Below are positions 23,944 to 33,806 of a DNA stretch of 64,000 nucleotides, piece by piece (within the stretch, counting starts at the first letter, position 1; the number at the start of each line of letters is the position of its first letter). The stretch comes from Ferrimonas marina (GTDB taxonomy: Bacteria > Pseudomonadota > Gammaproteobacteria > Enterobacterales > Shewanellaceae). A program made the translations under genes and the position numbers. The notes beneath the pieces are model-generated. The model was not told the DNA's origin and did no database searches. It saw only the letters and a list, made by a program, of their open reading frames with translations. The stretch is from NCBI RefSeq assembly GCF_900129905.1, contig NZ_FQXG01000005.1, positions 115,594 through 179,593 of the forward strand. Direction: 5' to 3'.

Positions 23944-24432
23944 TCAACGCGGCCAGCGGAACTCAATAGGCCACAACTTTTGTTGTTTCTTATAGTCTTG
24001 CCACAACTGAGCCAAATTAACAGTGGCACCGGGGATCACCCCTTCCGGCCACAGCTCCGCCAGGGGCTGGAGCACAAAGGCGTTGTGGTAGATCTCTTCC
24101 CGCGGCAGCACCACCGGCAGCTCGCATTGGGTTTCGCCATAGAGCAGCAGATCCAGGTCCAGGGTTCGCGGCGCGAATTTCTTGGCCCCCCGCACCCGGC
24201 CGTGCTTCTGTTCAATGGCCTTAAACAGCGACACCAGTTGCTCAATACTCAACTCGGTGTCCGCCTGGGCCACCAGGTTGAGGAAGTTATCCCCTTCAAA
24301 GCCCACCGCTTCGCTCTCGTAAACGGTTGAGATCATCAGGTTATCCAGCTCTTCGGCCAGATCGTTAAGCCCATTATAGATGTGGGTATGGGCATCAATG
24401 TTGCTGCCGAGGCTAATAAAGATACGCGTCAT
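23944..24432 (-). CDS. folK: 6-hydroxymethyl-7,8-dihydropterin pyrophosphokinase (FolK)
   Basis: A 162-residue cytosolic enzyme of folate synthesis that transfers pyrophosphate from ATP to hydroxymethyl-dihydropterin. Family motifs are RIFISLGSNID at the N-terminus, GFEGDNFLNLVAQADTEL and the KFAPRTLDLDLLLYG metal/ATP-binding segment, then LPREEIYHNAFVLQPLAEL. The ATG at 24430-24432 overlaps the folB stop (ATGA), which fixes the start. Next to folB this couples two consecutive pathway steps. Confidence 0.95.
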   Translation of the reverse strand: MTRIFISLGSNIDAHTHIYNGLNDLAEELDNLMISTVYESEAVGFEGDNFLNLVAQADTELSIEQLVSLFKAIEQKHGRVRGAKKFAPRTLDLDLLLYGETQCELPVVLPREEIYHNAFVLQPLAELWPEGVIPGATVNLAQLWQDYKKQQKLWPIEFRWPR

Positions 24433-24785
24433 GCTTGGCTCCGCTCGATACACACGCCGACAGTGCGGGCGTTGGCCACTGCACCGGGCTTGGCGACTCG
24501 AACCCGTACTCGTGGCACAGCGAAGCGTTCCAGGATCAGCGCCGCCACCTTCTCTGCCACGGTTTCCACCAGTTCGTGGGGCGTTTGCTCCACCAGTTCG
24601 GTGACCGCCTTGGACAGGGTGTCATAACAGAGCGCATGCTGATAGTCGTCCGACGCAGCCGCCGGGCGATTATCCCAATCCATCTGCAGATCCAGCACCA
24701 GGGTCTGGCGGATCTGCTTCTCCCACTCGAACACGCCGATCACGGCTTGGCATTCGAGCCCTTCGATAAACACCTGGTCGGTCAT
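24429..24785 (-). CDS. folB: Dihydroneopterin aldolase (FolB)
   Basis: A 118-residue enzyme producing 6-hydroxymethyl-dihydropterin. It begins MTDQVFIEGLECQAVIGVFEWE and has the conserved QTLVLDLQM strand, YDTLSKAVTELVE, and LVETVAEKVAALIL, followed by VRVRVAKPGAV with the active-site Lys. The ATG at 24783-24785 gives the family length (E. coli 122); 20 more upstream codons in frame look non-coding. The gene is divergent from plsY, an arrangement also seen in E. coli. Confidence 0.95.
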   Translation of the reverse strand: MTDQVFIEGLECQAVIGVFEWEKQIRQTLVLDLQMDWDNRPAAASDDYQHALCYDTLSKAVTELVEQTPHELVETVAEKVAALILERFAVPRVRVRVAKPGAVANARTVGVCIERSQA

Positions 24786-24905
24786 GTGTAAACTGGCGCT
24801 CCGGCTGTGGTCAGGATAACCTAGGCTGACTTTGCAACGCGCCAAAGCGGCGCGTTTTGGGCGAAGGATAATAGCCTAACTGGAAAAGGAAACAAATCGC
24901 AGCCC

Positions 24906-25508
24906 ATGACCCTGCTCGTGTTGTCGCTCTGCCTGGTGGCCTACCTGTTGGGCTCCATCTCCAGCGCCGTGCTGGTCAGTCGCCTGTTTGGTCTGCCGGA
25001 TCCCCGCACCCAGGGCAGTGGCAATCCCGGCGCCACCAATGTGCTGCGCCTCGGTGGCAAAGGCCCGGCTGCCTTGGTGCTGCTGTTCGATGTGCTCAAG
25101 GGCACCCTGCCGGTATGGGGCAGCTACTACCTGGGGTTGCCGCCGCTGGCGTTGGCCGCCATTGGCATCGCCGCCTGCCTGGGCCACATCTACCCCATTT
25201 TTTTCCAATTCCAGGGCGGTAAAGGCGTCGCGACCGCCCTGGGCGCGGTGGCCCCCATCGGCTTTGACATGATAGGTGCTGTGATTGCCACCTGGGTGGT
25301 GGTTGCCCTGATCAGCCGCTACTCCTCCTTGGCCTCCATCGTCACCGCCCTGCTGGCCCCGCTCTATGCCTGGCTGTTCAAAGGCCAGTATGCCGTGGCG
25401 GTAGCGCTACTCTGTCTGCTGATCCTATGGCGCCATAAGGGCAACATGGTCCGACTCTGGCGCGGCCAGGAGCACCGCTTCGGCAGCAAAAAGAAAAACG
25501 CGGCCTAA
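24906..25508 (+). CDS. plsY: Acyl-phosphate:glycerol-3-phosphate acyltransferase (PlsY)
   Basis: A 200-residue five-helix membrane protein that makes lysophosphatidic acid from acyl-phosphate. The three family motifs are present: [32 protein letters not shown], and [13 protein letters not shown], containing the catalytic Ser/Arg/Asn set and the acyl-phosphate-binding glycines. AAAAGGA upstream is rather far from the ATG; no better start is seen. A terminator stem overlaps its last codons. Confidence 0.95.
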   Translation: MTLLVLSLCLVAYLLGSISSAVLVSRLFGLPDPRTQGSGNPGATNVLRLGGKGPAALVLLFDVLKGTLPVWGSYYLGLPPLALAAIGIAACLGHIYPIFFQFQGGKGVATALGAVAPIGFDMIGAVIATWVVVALISRYSSLASIVTALLAPLYAWLFKGQYAVAVALLCLLILWRHKGNMVRLWRGQEHRFGSKKKNAA

Positions 25509-25518
25509 GCCGCGTTTT
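25494..25518. terminator. Bidirectional terminator between plsY and tsaD
   Basis: AAAACGCGGC-CTAA-GCCGCGTTTTC sits at the convergent ends of plsY (its stop codon lies in the stem-loop) and tsaD, with A and T runs on both sides. Confidence 0.85.
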
Positions 25519-25519
25519 C

Positions 25520-26536
25520 TTATGACTGCCCCAGGGCGCTCAGCTGGTCCAGTGGCCAGCGTGGCTGCCCCTTCACCGCCAGAGCTTGATGCTCACCGGC
25601 CTTAAGCCGCTGCATCCCGGCGTAGGCGATCATCGCGCCATTGTCAGTGCAAAACTCCGGCCGCGGGTAGAACACCTCACCACCCCGTTTCTGCATCATC
25701 GACTCCAGCTGTGCCCTCAGGTGACGGTTAGCACTAACGCCGCCGGCGATCACCAGTCGGTTCAGGCCGGTCTGCTCCAGCGCCCGACGGCACTTAATCG
25801 CCAGGGTGTCCACCACCGCATCCTCAAAGGCACGGGCGATGTCCGCCAGTGCGCTGTCACCCTCGGCGGCAATGGTGTTGGCCGCGAAGGTCTTAAGGCC
25901 AGAGAAGCTGAAATCCAGCCCCGGGCGGTCACACATCGGCCGCGGAAACTTGAAGCGACCACTGTTACCCTGCTCTGCCAGTTTCGACAGCAGCGGCCCA
26001 CCGGGGTAGTCCAGCCCCATCAGCTTGGCAGTCTTATCAAAGGCTTCGCCGGCGGCATCGTCGATGGACTCACCCAGCAACTGGTACTGACCGATGCCAT
26101 CCACCCGCACCAGCTGGGTATGACCACCGGACACCAGCAGCGCCACAAAGGGGAACGCCGGCGGTGTCTCCTCCAGCATGGGTGCCAGCAGGTGACCCTC
26201 CATATGGTGAACCGCCACGGCCGGCACGCCCCAGGCATAGGCCAGGGCACGGCCAGCGCAGGCCCCCACCAGCAGGGCCCCCACCAGACCCGGGCCGGCG
26301 GTGTAGGCAACCCCGTCAATCTGATCGGCGCTGAGCTTGGCCTCGGCCAGGGCTTCCTTCACCAGCGGCACCAGCTTGCGCACGTGGTCGCGGGAGGCCA
26401 GCTCCGGCACCACGCCGCCATAATCGGCATGCAGCTTTACCTGACTGTAGAGAGTGTGGGCCAGCAGCCCGGCCTCATCGTCGTAGATGGCGACACCGGT
26501 CTCATCACAGGAAGTTTCTATCCCCAGAATGCGCAT
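25520..26536 (-). CDS. tsaD: tRNA N6-threonylcarbamoyladenosine transferase subunit TsaD
   Basis: A 338-residue enzyme that, with TsaB/TsaE, transfers threonylcarbamoyl to A37 of ANN-decoding tRNAs. It starts [16 protein letters not shown] and has the metal-binding [11 protein letters not shown], then [21 protein letters not shown] and [13 protein letters not shown], all family hallmarks. The start at 26534-26536 gives nearly the E. coli length (337); a codon six residues upstream was rejected. It is divergent from rpsU, the classic macromolecular-synthesis-operon arrangement. Confidence 0.97.
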   Translation of the reverse strand: MRILGIETSCDETGVAIYDDEAGLLAHTLYSQVKLHADYGGVVPELASRDHVRKLVPLVKEALAEAKLSADQIDGVAYTAGPGLVGALLVGACAGRALAYAWGVPAVAVHHMEGHLLAPMLEETPPAFPFVALLVSGGHTQLVRVDGIGQYQLLGESIDDAAGEAFDKTAKLMGLDYPGGPLLSKLAEQGNSGRFKFPRPMCDRPGLDFSFSGLKTFAANTIAAEGDSALADIARAFEDAVVDTLAIKCRRALEQTGLNRLVIAGGVSANRHLRAQLESMMQKRGGEVFYPRPEFCTDNGAMIAYAGMQRLKAGEHQALAVKGQPRWPLDQLSALGQS

Positions 26537-26618
26537 GCTAAACTCTCTCGTCATTGCTAAAAGTGGCGCAATTCTAGCGTTGCCCTACTCCGCTGGCCAG
26601 TGTTTGGTGCTACCGGAC

Positions 26619-26648
26619 TTTACAAGCCCGGTAGACTCGGAGTAGAAT
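26619..26648 (+). promoter_or_regulatory. Sigma-70-type promoter of the rpsU-yqeY-dnaG-rpoD operon
   Basis: TTTACA (26619-26624) and TAGAAT (26643-26648) with an 18-base spacer match the sigma-70 consensus at five of six positions each, about 75 bases upstream of rpsU. Confidence 0.6.
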
Positions 26649-26695
26649 TTCGCACCATTTTGAATCGAGGCTGCTCAAAGAATGACCAGCCCTAA

Positions 26696-26938
<243 letters not shown>

Positions 26939-26940
26939 TC

Positions 26941-27384
26941 ATGACTCTCATCGAGCAACTCAAGGACGCCATGAAAGTGGCGATGCGAGCCAAAGATAAG
27001 GCTCGCCTGGGTACCGTGCGCATGGCTTTGGCTGCGATCAAGCAGGTCGAAGTGGACGAAGCCAAGACCCTCAGCGATGAAGAGATCATCGTCGTGCTGA
27101 CCAAGATGGTTAAGCAACGTCGTGACTCCATCAAACAGTACGAGGACGCCGGTCGTCCCGAGCTGGCTGAGGCGGAAGCCGCCGAAGTGGTTGTGCTGCA
27201 GGAGTTCCTGCCGCAGCAACTGAGCGATGACGAGATCAACACCGTCGTCGCAGAGGTGATTGCCGAATCTGGCGCCAGCTCGATGCGTGATATGGGTAAG
27301 GTGATGGGCCTGCTGCAAGGCAAGGTCCAGGGTCGAGCCGATATGGCCGAAGTGGGCAAAATCGTAAAAGCCCAGCTCGGTTAA
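26941..27384 (+). CDS. yqeY: GatB/YqeY domain protein
   Basis: A 147-residue helical protein of the YqeY family, related to the tail domain of amidotransferase GatB. It starts MTLIEQLKDAMKVAMRAKDK and has the family segment IKQYEDAGRPELA, with LQEFLPQQLSDDEI and DMGKVMGLLQGKVQGRADM near the end. Its role is unknown; the GatB tail binds tRNA. It begins two bases after rpsU, so the two are cotranslated in the same transcript, and an intrinsic terminator follows. Confidence 0.93.
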   Translation: MTLIEQLKDAMKVAMRAKDKARLGTVRMALAAIKQVEVDEAKTLSDEEIIVVLTKMVKQRRDSIKQYEDAGRPELAEAEAAEVVVLQEFLPQQLSDDEINTVVAEVIAESGASSMRDMGKVMGLLQGKVQGRADMAEVGKIVKAQLG

Positions 27385-27402
27385 TCGGTCGCTCCGATCA
27401 CA

Positions 27403-27439
27403 GCAACAAGCCGTGCATACTGCACGGCTTGTTTGTTTG
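27403..27439 (+). terminator. Internal terminator between yqeY and dnaG
   Basis: CAAGCCGTGCA-TAC-TGCACGGCTTG is a perfect 11-pair stem followed by TTTGTTTGT. An internal terminator ahead of dnaG is known in the E. coli operon, where it keeps primase low relative to S21; this one sits after the additional yqeY gene. Confidence 0.85.
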
Positions 27440-27480
27440 TGATAAACAGAATAGTCAACAAAGATTCAGGGTGAATGTCA

Positions 27481-29274
27481 GTGGCCGGTCGGATAGCCAG
27501 AGATTTTATTGATCAATTGCTTTCCCGAGTGGATATTGTCGAGCTGATCGACGGCCGGGTAAAACTGAAAAAAGCGGGCAAGAACTACCACGCCTGCTGC
27601 CCATTCCATAACGAAAAAACCCCCTCCTTTACCGTCAGCCAGGATAAGCAGTTCTACCACTGCTTCGGTTGCGGTGCCCATGGTAACGCCATCGACTTCA
27701 TCATGGAGTACGACCGGCTTGAGTTCCCCGATGCCATCGAGGACCTGGCCAGCACCGTCGGCATGGAGGTGGTCCGGGAGGCCTCGACGCCCAACAGCCA
27801 GAGTCCTCGCACCAGTGCCCCTCGCCCGAAAGGGGGCAGCGACGATCACTACAGCCTGATGCAATGGGCGGCACGCTACTACCAGCAGCAGCTGCGCCAG
27901 CACGACGAAAAAGAGCGGGTGATCGACTACATCAAGGGCCGTGGCCTGGATGGCGAAACCGTGCAGAAGTTCGGCATCGGATTCGCGCCCCCGGGTTGGG
28001 ACGCCTTGATGAGCCAGAAGAAGGGCGACAATCGCGCCGTTCACCTGCTGGCCGAATGCGGCATGCTGATTGAAAAAGAGGGCACCGGGCGTAAGTACGA
28101 TCGCTTTCGTGATCGGCTGATGTTCCCGATCCAGGATCGGCGCGGCCGGGTGATCGCCTTTGGCGGCCGGGTGCTGGGGGACGGTACCCCCAAGTACCTG
28201 AACTCACCGGAAACCCCGATCTTCCATAAGAGTCACGAGCTCTATGGCCTCTACCAGGTGCGCCAGGCGCACCGCAGCCCGGAGCGGGTACTGGTAGTGG
28301 AAGGCTATATGGACGTGGTGGCGCTGGCACAAAACGGCATCGATTACGCCGTGGCCTCGCTGGGTACCTCCACCACGGCTGAGCATATCCAGCTGCTGAT
28401 GCGCACCGCCGGCAGCGAGGTGGTGTGCTGCTACGACGGCGACCGGGCCGGGCGCGAAGCCGCCTGGCGCGCGCTGGAAACCGCCCTGCCGATGCTGAAA
28501 AGCGGCAAGGCGCTAAAATTCATGTTCCTGCCCGATGGCGAGGATCCGGACAGCCTGGTACGCCAGGAGGGCAAAGACGCCTTCGAGCAACGCATCGCCG
28601 AAGCGATGCCCCTGTCGGATTACCTGTTCAATCACCAGTTGGAGAGCGCCGATCTCTCCAGTGATGAGGGCAAGAGCCGCTTTATCTCCGGGATCAAGCC
28701 GTTGATCGAGCAGATCGCCGATGACGTACTGAAAGAGACATTGCTGCAGCGACTGGAAACCGAGCTAGGCTGGGGGGCAAGACAGCACTTTAGTCAGCCC
28801 AGCCCCAAGGGTAACCCCAAGCCGCTGCAACAAGCGCAACAGGGTCGCGGCACGCCGCTGCGTCACGCCATTGCGCTGCTGCTGCACAAGCCGGCGCTGG
28901 GCCACGATCTGGAACCCCAGGTGGCACTGCAGCAACTGAACCTCAAGGGAGTGGCGCTGCTGGCAGAGATGCTGGAGCTGTGCCGCTCTACCAGCCTGAC
29001 CACCGGCCAACTACTGGAGCGGTTCCGGGGTCGGCCGGAAGAGGCAATTTTGAAAAAACTGATGGCTTGGCCGTTCGCCGTGGAAGACAACCTGGAGTCG
29101 GAGTTTGCCGACTGCATCAGCTGGCTCAACCAGCGGTTCCTCGAGCAGTTATCCGAGTCGCTCAACCAGAAAGCCCGGAATGGCACCATCACGGTGGAGG
29201 AAATCCGGCAAATGCATAGCCTGAACGCGGCCTTGGCCTCGCTTCGGGGCGCATCTAAGGCTAGCGGCCACTAG
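27481..29274 (+). CDS. dnaG: DNA primase (DnaG)
   Basis: A 597-residue primase that makes RNA primers at the replication fork. The N-terminal zinc finger has [11 protein letters not shown] and [11 protein letters not shown]; the catalytic core has [21 protein letters not shown]; the Toprim metal sites are [11 protein letters not shown] and [13 protein letters not shown]; the C-terminal DnaB-binding domain follows from about 450. I chose the GTG at 27481 (protein [14 protein letters not shown], as in E. coli MAGRIP), with AGGGTGA upstream, over the ATG two codons earlier. Confidence 0.97.
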   Translation: MAGRIARDFIDQLLSRVDIVELIDGRVKLKKAGKNYHACCPFHNEKTPSFTVSQDKQFYHCFGCGAHGNAIDFIMEYDRLEFPDAIEDLASTVGMEVVREASTPNSQSPRTSAPRPKGGSDDHYSLMQWAARYYQQQLRQHDEKERVIDYIKGRGLDGETVQKFGIGFAPPGWDALMSQKKGDNRAVHLLAECGMLIEKEGTGRKYDRFRDRLMFPIQDRRGRVIAFGGRVLGDGTPKYLNSPETPIFHKSHELYGLYQVRQAHRSPERVLVVEGYMDVVALAQNGIDYAVASLGTSTTAEHIQLLMRTAGSEVVCCYDGDRAGREAAWRALETALPMLKSGKALKFMFLPDGEDPDSLVRQEGKDAFEQRIAEAMPLSDYLFNHQLESADLSSDEGKSRFISGIKPLIEQIADDVLKETLLQRLETELGWGARQHFSQPSPKGNPKPLQQAQQGRGTPLRHAIALLLHKPALGHDLEPQVALQQLNLKGVALLAEMLELCRSTSLTTGQLLERFRGRPEEAILKKLMAWPFAVEDNLESEFADCISWLNQRFLEQLSESLNQKARNGTITVEEIRQMHSLNAALASLRGASKASGH

Positions 29275-29350
29275 CCTTCGCCGTTATAATTGGCTATTTG
29301 CGCGTCACCGGCCGCTTACCCAAGTTTTTAACCTTAAGTGGATGATATCA

Positions 29351-31177
29351 ATGGATCAAACTCCGCAGTCGCAACTTAAGCTCTTGGTCGCTAAAGGCAA
29401 AGAGCAAGGCTACCTGACTTACGCCGAGGTGAATGATCACCTGCCGGCGGACATGGTCGATTCCGACCAGATCGAAGATATTATCCAGATGATTAACGAC
29501 ATGGGCATCCAGGTGTTTGAGTCCGCTCCGGACAAAGACGAGCTGATGATGTCCGAGGACGCCACCGACGAAGACGCTGCTGAAGCGGCCGCTGCCGCCC
29601 TGGCCAGCGTTGAAGGTGAGCTCGGTCGTACCACTGACCCCGTGCGCATGTACATGCGTGAGATGGGTACTGTTGAGCTGCTGACCCGCGAAGGCGAGAT
29701 CCTGATCGCCAAGCGCATCGAGGACGGCATCAACCAGGTACAGTGCTCCGTTGCCGAGTACCCGGCCGCCATCGCTTCCCTGCTGGAAGACTGGGATCGC
29801 TTCGAAGCGGAAGAGCTGCGTCTGTCTGAGATCATCTCCGGTTTTGTCACCGAAGAAGATGAAGCCCCCACCGCCACCCACGTTGGTTCCGAGCTGCCTC
29901 AAGAGGAGCTGGACGACGAAGAGGAAGACGAAGAGGACGAGGACGAAGAGGACGATACCCCGAGCGGTCCCGATCCGGTCCAGGCCAAAGAGAAGTTTGA
30001 CGCCTTGCGTCAGCACTACGACTTGGCCCGTCAGGCGATGGAAGAGCACGGCACCGACTCGCTGGAAGTGGCCATGGTGGTCACCAAGCTGTCTGAGCTG
30101 TTCAAAGAGTTCCGCCTGGTACCCAAGCAGTTCGACAAGCTGGTTGGCAGCATGCGTACCATGATGGACCGCGTCCGGGTGCAGGAGCGCCTGATCATGA
30201 AGGTGTGCGTCGAGCAGTGCAAGATGCCGAAGAAGAACTTCATGAAGGTGTTTGCTGGTAGCGAAACCGACGCCAGCTGGCTGCAGACCGAGATCGACGC
30301 CGGCAAATCCTACTCCGAGGCCCTGGGCCGCAACCAGGACGAGCTGCAGCGCTGCATCCAGAAGCTGGAAGTGGTGGAGCAGGAAACCGGTCTGTCTATC
30401 GCCAAGATCAAGGACATCAACCGTCGCATGTCCATCGGTGAAGCCAAGGCTCGCCGCGCCAAGAAGGAGATGGTGGAAGCCAACCTCCGTCTGGTGATCT
30501 CCATCGCCAAGAAGTACACCAACCGTGGCCTGCAGTTCCTGGATCTGATCCAGGAGGGCAACATCGGTCTGATGAAGGCCGTAGACAAGTTCGAGTACCG
30601 TCGTGGCTACAAGTTCTCTACCTACGCCACCTGGTGGATCCGTCAGGCCATCACCCGCTCCATCGCGGACCAGGCCCGTACCATCCGTATTCCGGTACAC
30701 ATGATCGAGACCATCAACAAGCTCAACCGCATCTCCCGTCAGATGCTGCAGGAGATGGGCCGCGAGCCCAACCCGGAAGAGCTGGCTGAGCGGATGATGA
30801 TGCCGGAGGACAAGATCCGTAAGGTGCTGAAGATCGCCAAAGAGCCGATCTCCATGGAGACGCCGATCGGTGATGATGAAGATTCCCACCTGGGTGACTT
30901 CATCGAGGACACCACCCTGGCCCAGCCGATCGACTCCGCCACCTCCGAGAGCCTGAAGATGGCCACCAACGAGGTACTGGCCGGTCTGACCGCCCGTGAA
31001 GCCAAGGTACTGCGGATGCGCTTCGGTATCGAGATGAACACCGACCACACCCTGGAAGAGGTGGGCAAGCAGTTTGACGTAACCCGTGAGCGGATCCGTC
31101 AGATTGAAGCTAAGGCCCTGCGTAAGCTGCGCCACCCCTCCCGCTCTGAGATCCTCAAGAGCTTCCTGGACGAATAA
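29351..31177 (+). CDS. rpoD: RNA polymerase sigma factor RpoD (sigma-70)
   Basis: A 608-residue primary sigma factor. Region 1.1 starts [20 protein letters not shown]; region 1.2 has [11 protein letters not shown]; a non-conserved acidic insert ([15 protein letters not shown]) precedes region 2, with [20 protein letters not shown] and [15 protein letters not shown]; region 4 has [20 protein letters not shown]. The ATG at 29351 matches the E. coli start; an ATG three codons earlier is a poor fit. It closes the operon before a strong terminator. Confidence 0.98.
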   Translation: MDQTPQSQLKLLVAKGKEQGYLTYAEVNDHLPADMVDSDQIEDIIQMINDMGIQVFESAPDKDELMMSEDATDEDAAEAAAAALASVEGELGRTTDPVRMYMREMGTVELLTREGEILIAKRIEDGINQVQCSVAEYPAAIASLLEDWDRFEAEELRLSEIISGFVTEEDEAPTATHVGSELPQEELDDEEEDEEDEDEEDDTPSGPDPVQAKEKFDALRQHYDLARQAMEEHGTDSLEVAMVVTKLSELFKEFRLVPKQFDKLVGSMRTMMDRVRVQERLIMKVCVEQCKMPKKNFMKVFAGSETDASWLQTEIDAGKSYSEALGRNQDELQRCIQKLEVVEQETGLSIAKIKDINRRMSIGEAKARRAKKEMVEANLRLVISIAKKYTNRGLQFLDLIQEGNIGLMKAVDKFEYRRGYKFSTYATWWIRQAITRSIADQARTIRIPVHMIETINKLNRISRQMLQEMGREPNPEELAERMMMPEDKIRKVLKIAKEPISMETPIGDDEDSHLGDFIEDTTLAQPIDSATSESLKMATNEVLAGLTAREAKVLRMRFGIEMNTDHTLEEVGKQFDVTRERIRQIEAKALRKLRHPSRSEILKSFLDE

Positions 31178-31192
31178 GCCCAACGGCTTAAC

Positions 31193-31222
31193 GAAAAAAC
31201 CCCGCAACCGCGGGGTTTTTTT
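31193..31222 (+). terminator. Terminator of the rpsU-rpoD operon
   Basis: CCCCGC-AACC-GCGGGG preceded by A6 and followed by T7, 22 bases past the rpoD stop codon. Confidence 0.92.
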
Positions 31223-31289
31223 ATGGTTTTCGCATATTTGCGGAGTTAACTCTCACTCGTGAGAGTCGCCACTCTTCGCTTCGTAGCTT

Positions 31290-31554
31290 TGTCGCGTTGG
31301 CGACGGCAACCAAAGGGGCTAATCGCCCCCTTGGAACCCCCGTTGCCTCCAATCGGTGCTGAGTCCTCGCATCGACGACATCGACGGGCGGCAAAGACCA
31401 GAGTCGGCTTCCATGCCTCCACTGGTCACTCGGGCCATCCTGGCCCTCAGCCTTGCCGATGAAGCCTCTGCTCGGGCATCTCAAAGTCGGCGCAAGAACC
31501 ATTGGTTCACCATGCCTGAGAGGGTTTATCAAACTGAGTTGTGTGGATTTCGCT
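31290..31554 (-). repeat. Dispersed hairpin-rich repeat, about 265 bp, copy 2 (inverted)
   Basis: Reverse complement of this segment matches 22752-23016 end to end. Its CCAAGGGGGC stem is intact although the loop changed (GATTA here, GAGTA in copy 1), and GTCGC-CAAC-GCGAC, GGCC-AGGAT-GGCC and GACCAG are also kept. It occupies the gene-free gap between rpoD and the crotonase gene. ORFs in it (for example 31221-31532, minus) are probably spurious. Confidence 0.8.
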
Positions 31555-31639
31555 AACTGTCACTAAGTGAGCTCTTGCCCCCGGAGATCCGCGATAAGCC
31601 TTTTTTATGTCTCATCTCCGCCGTTGCCGCGAGTGAAGG

Positions 31640-31956
31640 GGGCGGCCAAGTCGGCGCAAGAGCAGTGGGGCATCCGAGTATGCGGATTTTGATTATTGAT
31701 GGGCCATCGAGACTATCACGGCGTTAGCCGTCCTCCCTCGCCGACTGGCCGGGCCTGAGCGAAAGCTGAGGGAATGAGGGCGAGGGCCAGGGATGGCCCG
31801 AGTGACCAGCGGAGACAGGGAGTCGACTCTGGTCAGTCCCGACATGACTCAGCTGAGAGCGAAGATAAGCCCGGCCCCGGAGGCAAAAGGGGTGTCGGGG
31901 CGAAGCCCTGACCGGTCGCCGGGCCGCCCCGGCAAAAAGCCGCGCGGCCACTCAAA
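31640..31956. repeat. Degenerate pieces of the dispersed repeat and GC-rich filler
   Basis: 31783-31834 repeats the core of copy 1 in the same orientation (GGGCCAGGGATGGCCCGAG, then GACCAGCGGAGACAGG, then CGACTCTGGTC). 31648-31660 (AAGTCGGCGCAAG) and a following GTATGCGGATTTT recall the other end in the opposite orientation. The rest, to 31956, is very GC-rich with short palindromes. I see no gene here. Confidence 0.6.
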
Positions 31957-32754
31957 TCACCATCGCCCCCGCGGCTGGTATTCCCGCTCCTTCCCCCGAG
32001 CCTTGGCGGTGGCCACTCTCTGGTTGCGGCCCATCAGCAAACGGATCTGGCTCAGGGTCTCTGCCCCCAGCATGGCGCCGTTGTGTGGCACGCCATGGCG
32101 TCGGTACAAACGCTTGCTGGCTGCCAGCGCATCCGGTGAGCAACGCAGCAAAGTGGTCATCTTGCGCTGAGCCAGGGCCAGAGGGTCGCTGTCCAGGCCG
32201 GTAACCAGGCCCAGCTCCAGGGCCTTGTCCGCCCCAATCTGTTCGCCACTCATCACCAGCCACAATGCCTGGTCCTGGGCCAGTTGTTCACGCACCGCCA
32301 GGTTACCGCCCATATCCGGTAGCAGTCCCCAGCGGGCCTCCATCACCGATAGGTCCGCATCCGGATGGCAGAAGCGGAAGTCTGCCCCTAGGGCAATCTG
32401 CAAGCCACCACCCCAAACCCGGCCATGCAGCACAGCCATCACCGGGACGGGCAGATCCCGCCAGCCGGTGCACACCCGCTGGGCCAGGTTGGCCTGACCT
32501 GGCCACCACTTCCACAGCAGCCGAGCGGCCTGGCGGGCGTTGCCCATCAGTGACTTGATGTCGAGTCCGCTGCAGAAGTCCTCACCAGCCCCACTGAGGA
32601 TGACACCACGCAGCGAGCGCTGGCGAGCCAGCTGTTTCTGCACCGAGACGATCGCCTTGAACATCTCGAAATCCAGGGCGTTGTGCTTATCTGGCCGGTT
32701 CAGCTCCACATAAGCCACCCCGTTTTTCAGCTGCCAGCTTACCCGTTGACTCAT
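31957..32754 (-). CDS. Crotonase-family enoyl-CoA hydratase/isomerase
   Basis: A 265-residue crotonase-fold enzyme: LNRPDKHNAL, the oxyanion-hole segments GAGEDFCSGLDIKSL and HGRVWGGGLQIALGADFRF, and MEARWGLLPDMGG, where Glu and Asp sit at the two acid positions as in dienoyl-CoA isomerases rather than in classic hydratases (Glu/Glu). A C-terminal extension KARGKEREYQPRGRW is basic. It is alone, with no beta-oxidation neighbours, so the substrate is unknown. It may feed acyl-CoA degradation in the cytosol. Confidence 0.85.
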   Translation of the reverse strand: MSQRVSWQLKNGVAYVELNRPDKHNALDFEMFKAIVSVQKQLARQRSLRGVILSGAGEDFCSGLDIKSLMGNARQAARLLWKWWPGQANLAQRVCTGWRDLPVPVMAVLHGRVWGGGLQIALGADFRFCHPDADLSVMEARWGLLPDMGGNLAVREQLAQDQALWLVMSGEQIGADKALELGLVTGLDSDPLALAQRKMTTLLRCSPDALAASKRLYRRHGVPHNGAMLGAETLSQIRLLMGRNQRVATAKARGKEREYQPRGRW

Positions 32755-32841
32755 GACCCCTCCTGGGCACTAACATCATGACAACATCCTACAACTGCAA
32801 TAGAATCGTTCCAAACTTTTGACTCTTAACAGGATCATTCA

Positions 32842-33804
32842 GTGTCACATCGGATCGTGATCTGCGATGACTCGGCGCTTGCCCGCAAGCAGTTGTGCCG
32901 ATGCCTGCCCCCGCCCTGGCAGGACGACGTACGCTTTGCCGGCAATGGCCATGAGCTTAAAGCCCTGTTAGCCCAACAGCCTGCAGACCTGCTGTTTCTC
33001 GACCTGAATATGCCGCAGATGGACGGCTACCAGGTGTTGCAGTGGTTGCAGGGCCAGCCGCACGCCCCGCGGGTGATCGTGGTCTCCGCCGACATCCAGG
33101 CGGATGCCTACCGCCGGGTGATGGCCCTGGGCGCACTGCAGTTCCTGAAAAAGCCTGTGGTGGCGGAGCCTCTGCTCAACCTGTTGGGACAGCTGGGATA
33201 TAACCTGACCCAAGAAACCGAGACACCACCGCTGCCAGCGGTGGCCTTTGATGACGCCCTGCAGGAGATCTGCAACGTGGCCATGGGCCGAGCGGCCGCC
33301 AATATGGCGGAGCTGTGGGGCCAGTTTATTGAACTACCTATCCCGCGACTGCGACGGCTGGGGCCGGCGGAACTGGCCATGCTGCTCGAAGGGGGGCTGA
33401 GCGATCCCGAGTTAACGGTCATCTCCCAGGGCTTTGCCGGCCATGGGATCTGCGGCGAGGCATTGCTGTTGATGCAGCCTGAGGGGGATGCCCTGCTGGC
33501 CCAGTTGACCCGGGCAAACAACCAAGCGGAGTCCAGCCCGCTGGAGCGTCAGATGGACACCGCCAACCTGGTGTTTGCCGTCTTCCTTTCCGCCCTGTCC
33601 CAGCAGCTGGATATCCCCTTTTGCCAAAGCCACCCGGTAGCGATGAGCAGCGCGCCGGCGATGTCGAAGCTGCCCAGGACCCTGGCGGTGGAGATCCGCT
33701 ACCAGCTGCCCAAGCGGGGGATCCTGTGTGAGCTGTTGCTGTTGCTGCCGGAATCCACCCTACCCCGACTGCACACGGTCATGACCCCACTGATGGAGCA
33801 CTAA
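32842..33804 (+). CDS. Response regulator receiver fused to a CheC/CheX-like domain
   Basis: A 320-residue protein. Residues 4-118 are a receiver domain with the acidic pair at D9-D10, phosphoacceptor Asp54 in LFLDLNMPQMDGYQ, and Lys in FLKKP. Residues 130-315 resemble CheC/CheX-type phosphatase or adaptor domains, with DALQEICNVAMGRAAANMAEL (usual E..NIGAGNA...L) repeated more weakly at LVFAVFLSALSQQLD. It may act on CheY-like phosphorylation or c-di-GMP signalling. The GTG start has AGGA 8 bases upstream. The diguanylate cyclase gene begins two bases after its stop codon. Confidence 0.82.
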   Translation: MSHRIVICDDSALARKQLCRCLPPPWQDDVRFAGNGHELKALLAQQPADLLFLDLNMPQMDGYQVLQWLQGQPHAPRVIVVSADIQADAYRRVMALGALQFLKKPVVAEPLLNLLGQLGYNLTQETETPPLPAVAFDDALQEICNVAMGRAAANMAELWGQFIELPIPRLRRLGPAELAMLLEGGLSDPELTVISQGFAGHGICGEALLLMQPEGDALLAQLTRANNQAESSPLERQMDTANLVFAVFLSALSQQLDIPFCQSHPVAMSSAPAMSKLPRTLAVEIRYQLPKRGILCELLLLLPESTLPRLHTVMTPLMEH

Positions 33805-33806
33805 CC

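Noticed and set aside
29348..31207. 619-codon minus-strand ORF antisense to rpoD
   Set aside because: It mirrors the rpoD reading frame and has no recognisable domain or start signal; rpoD is certain.
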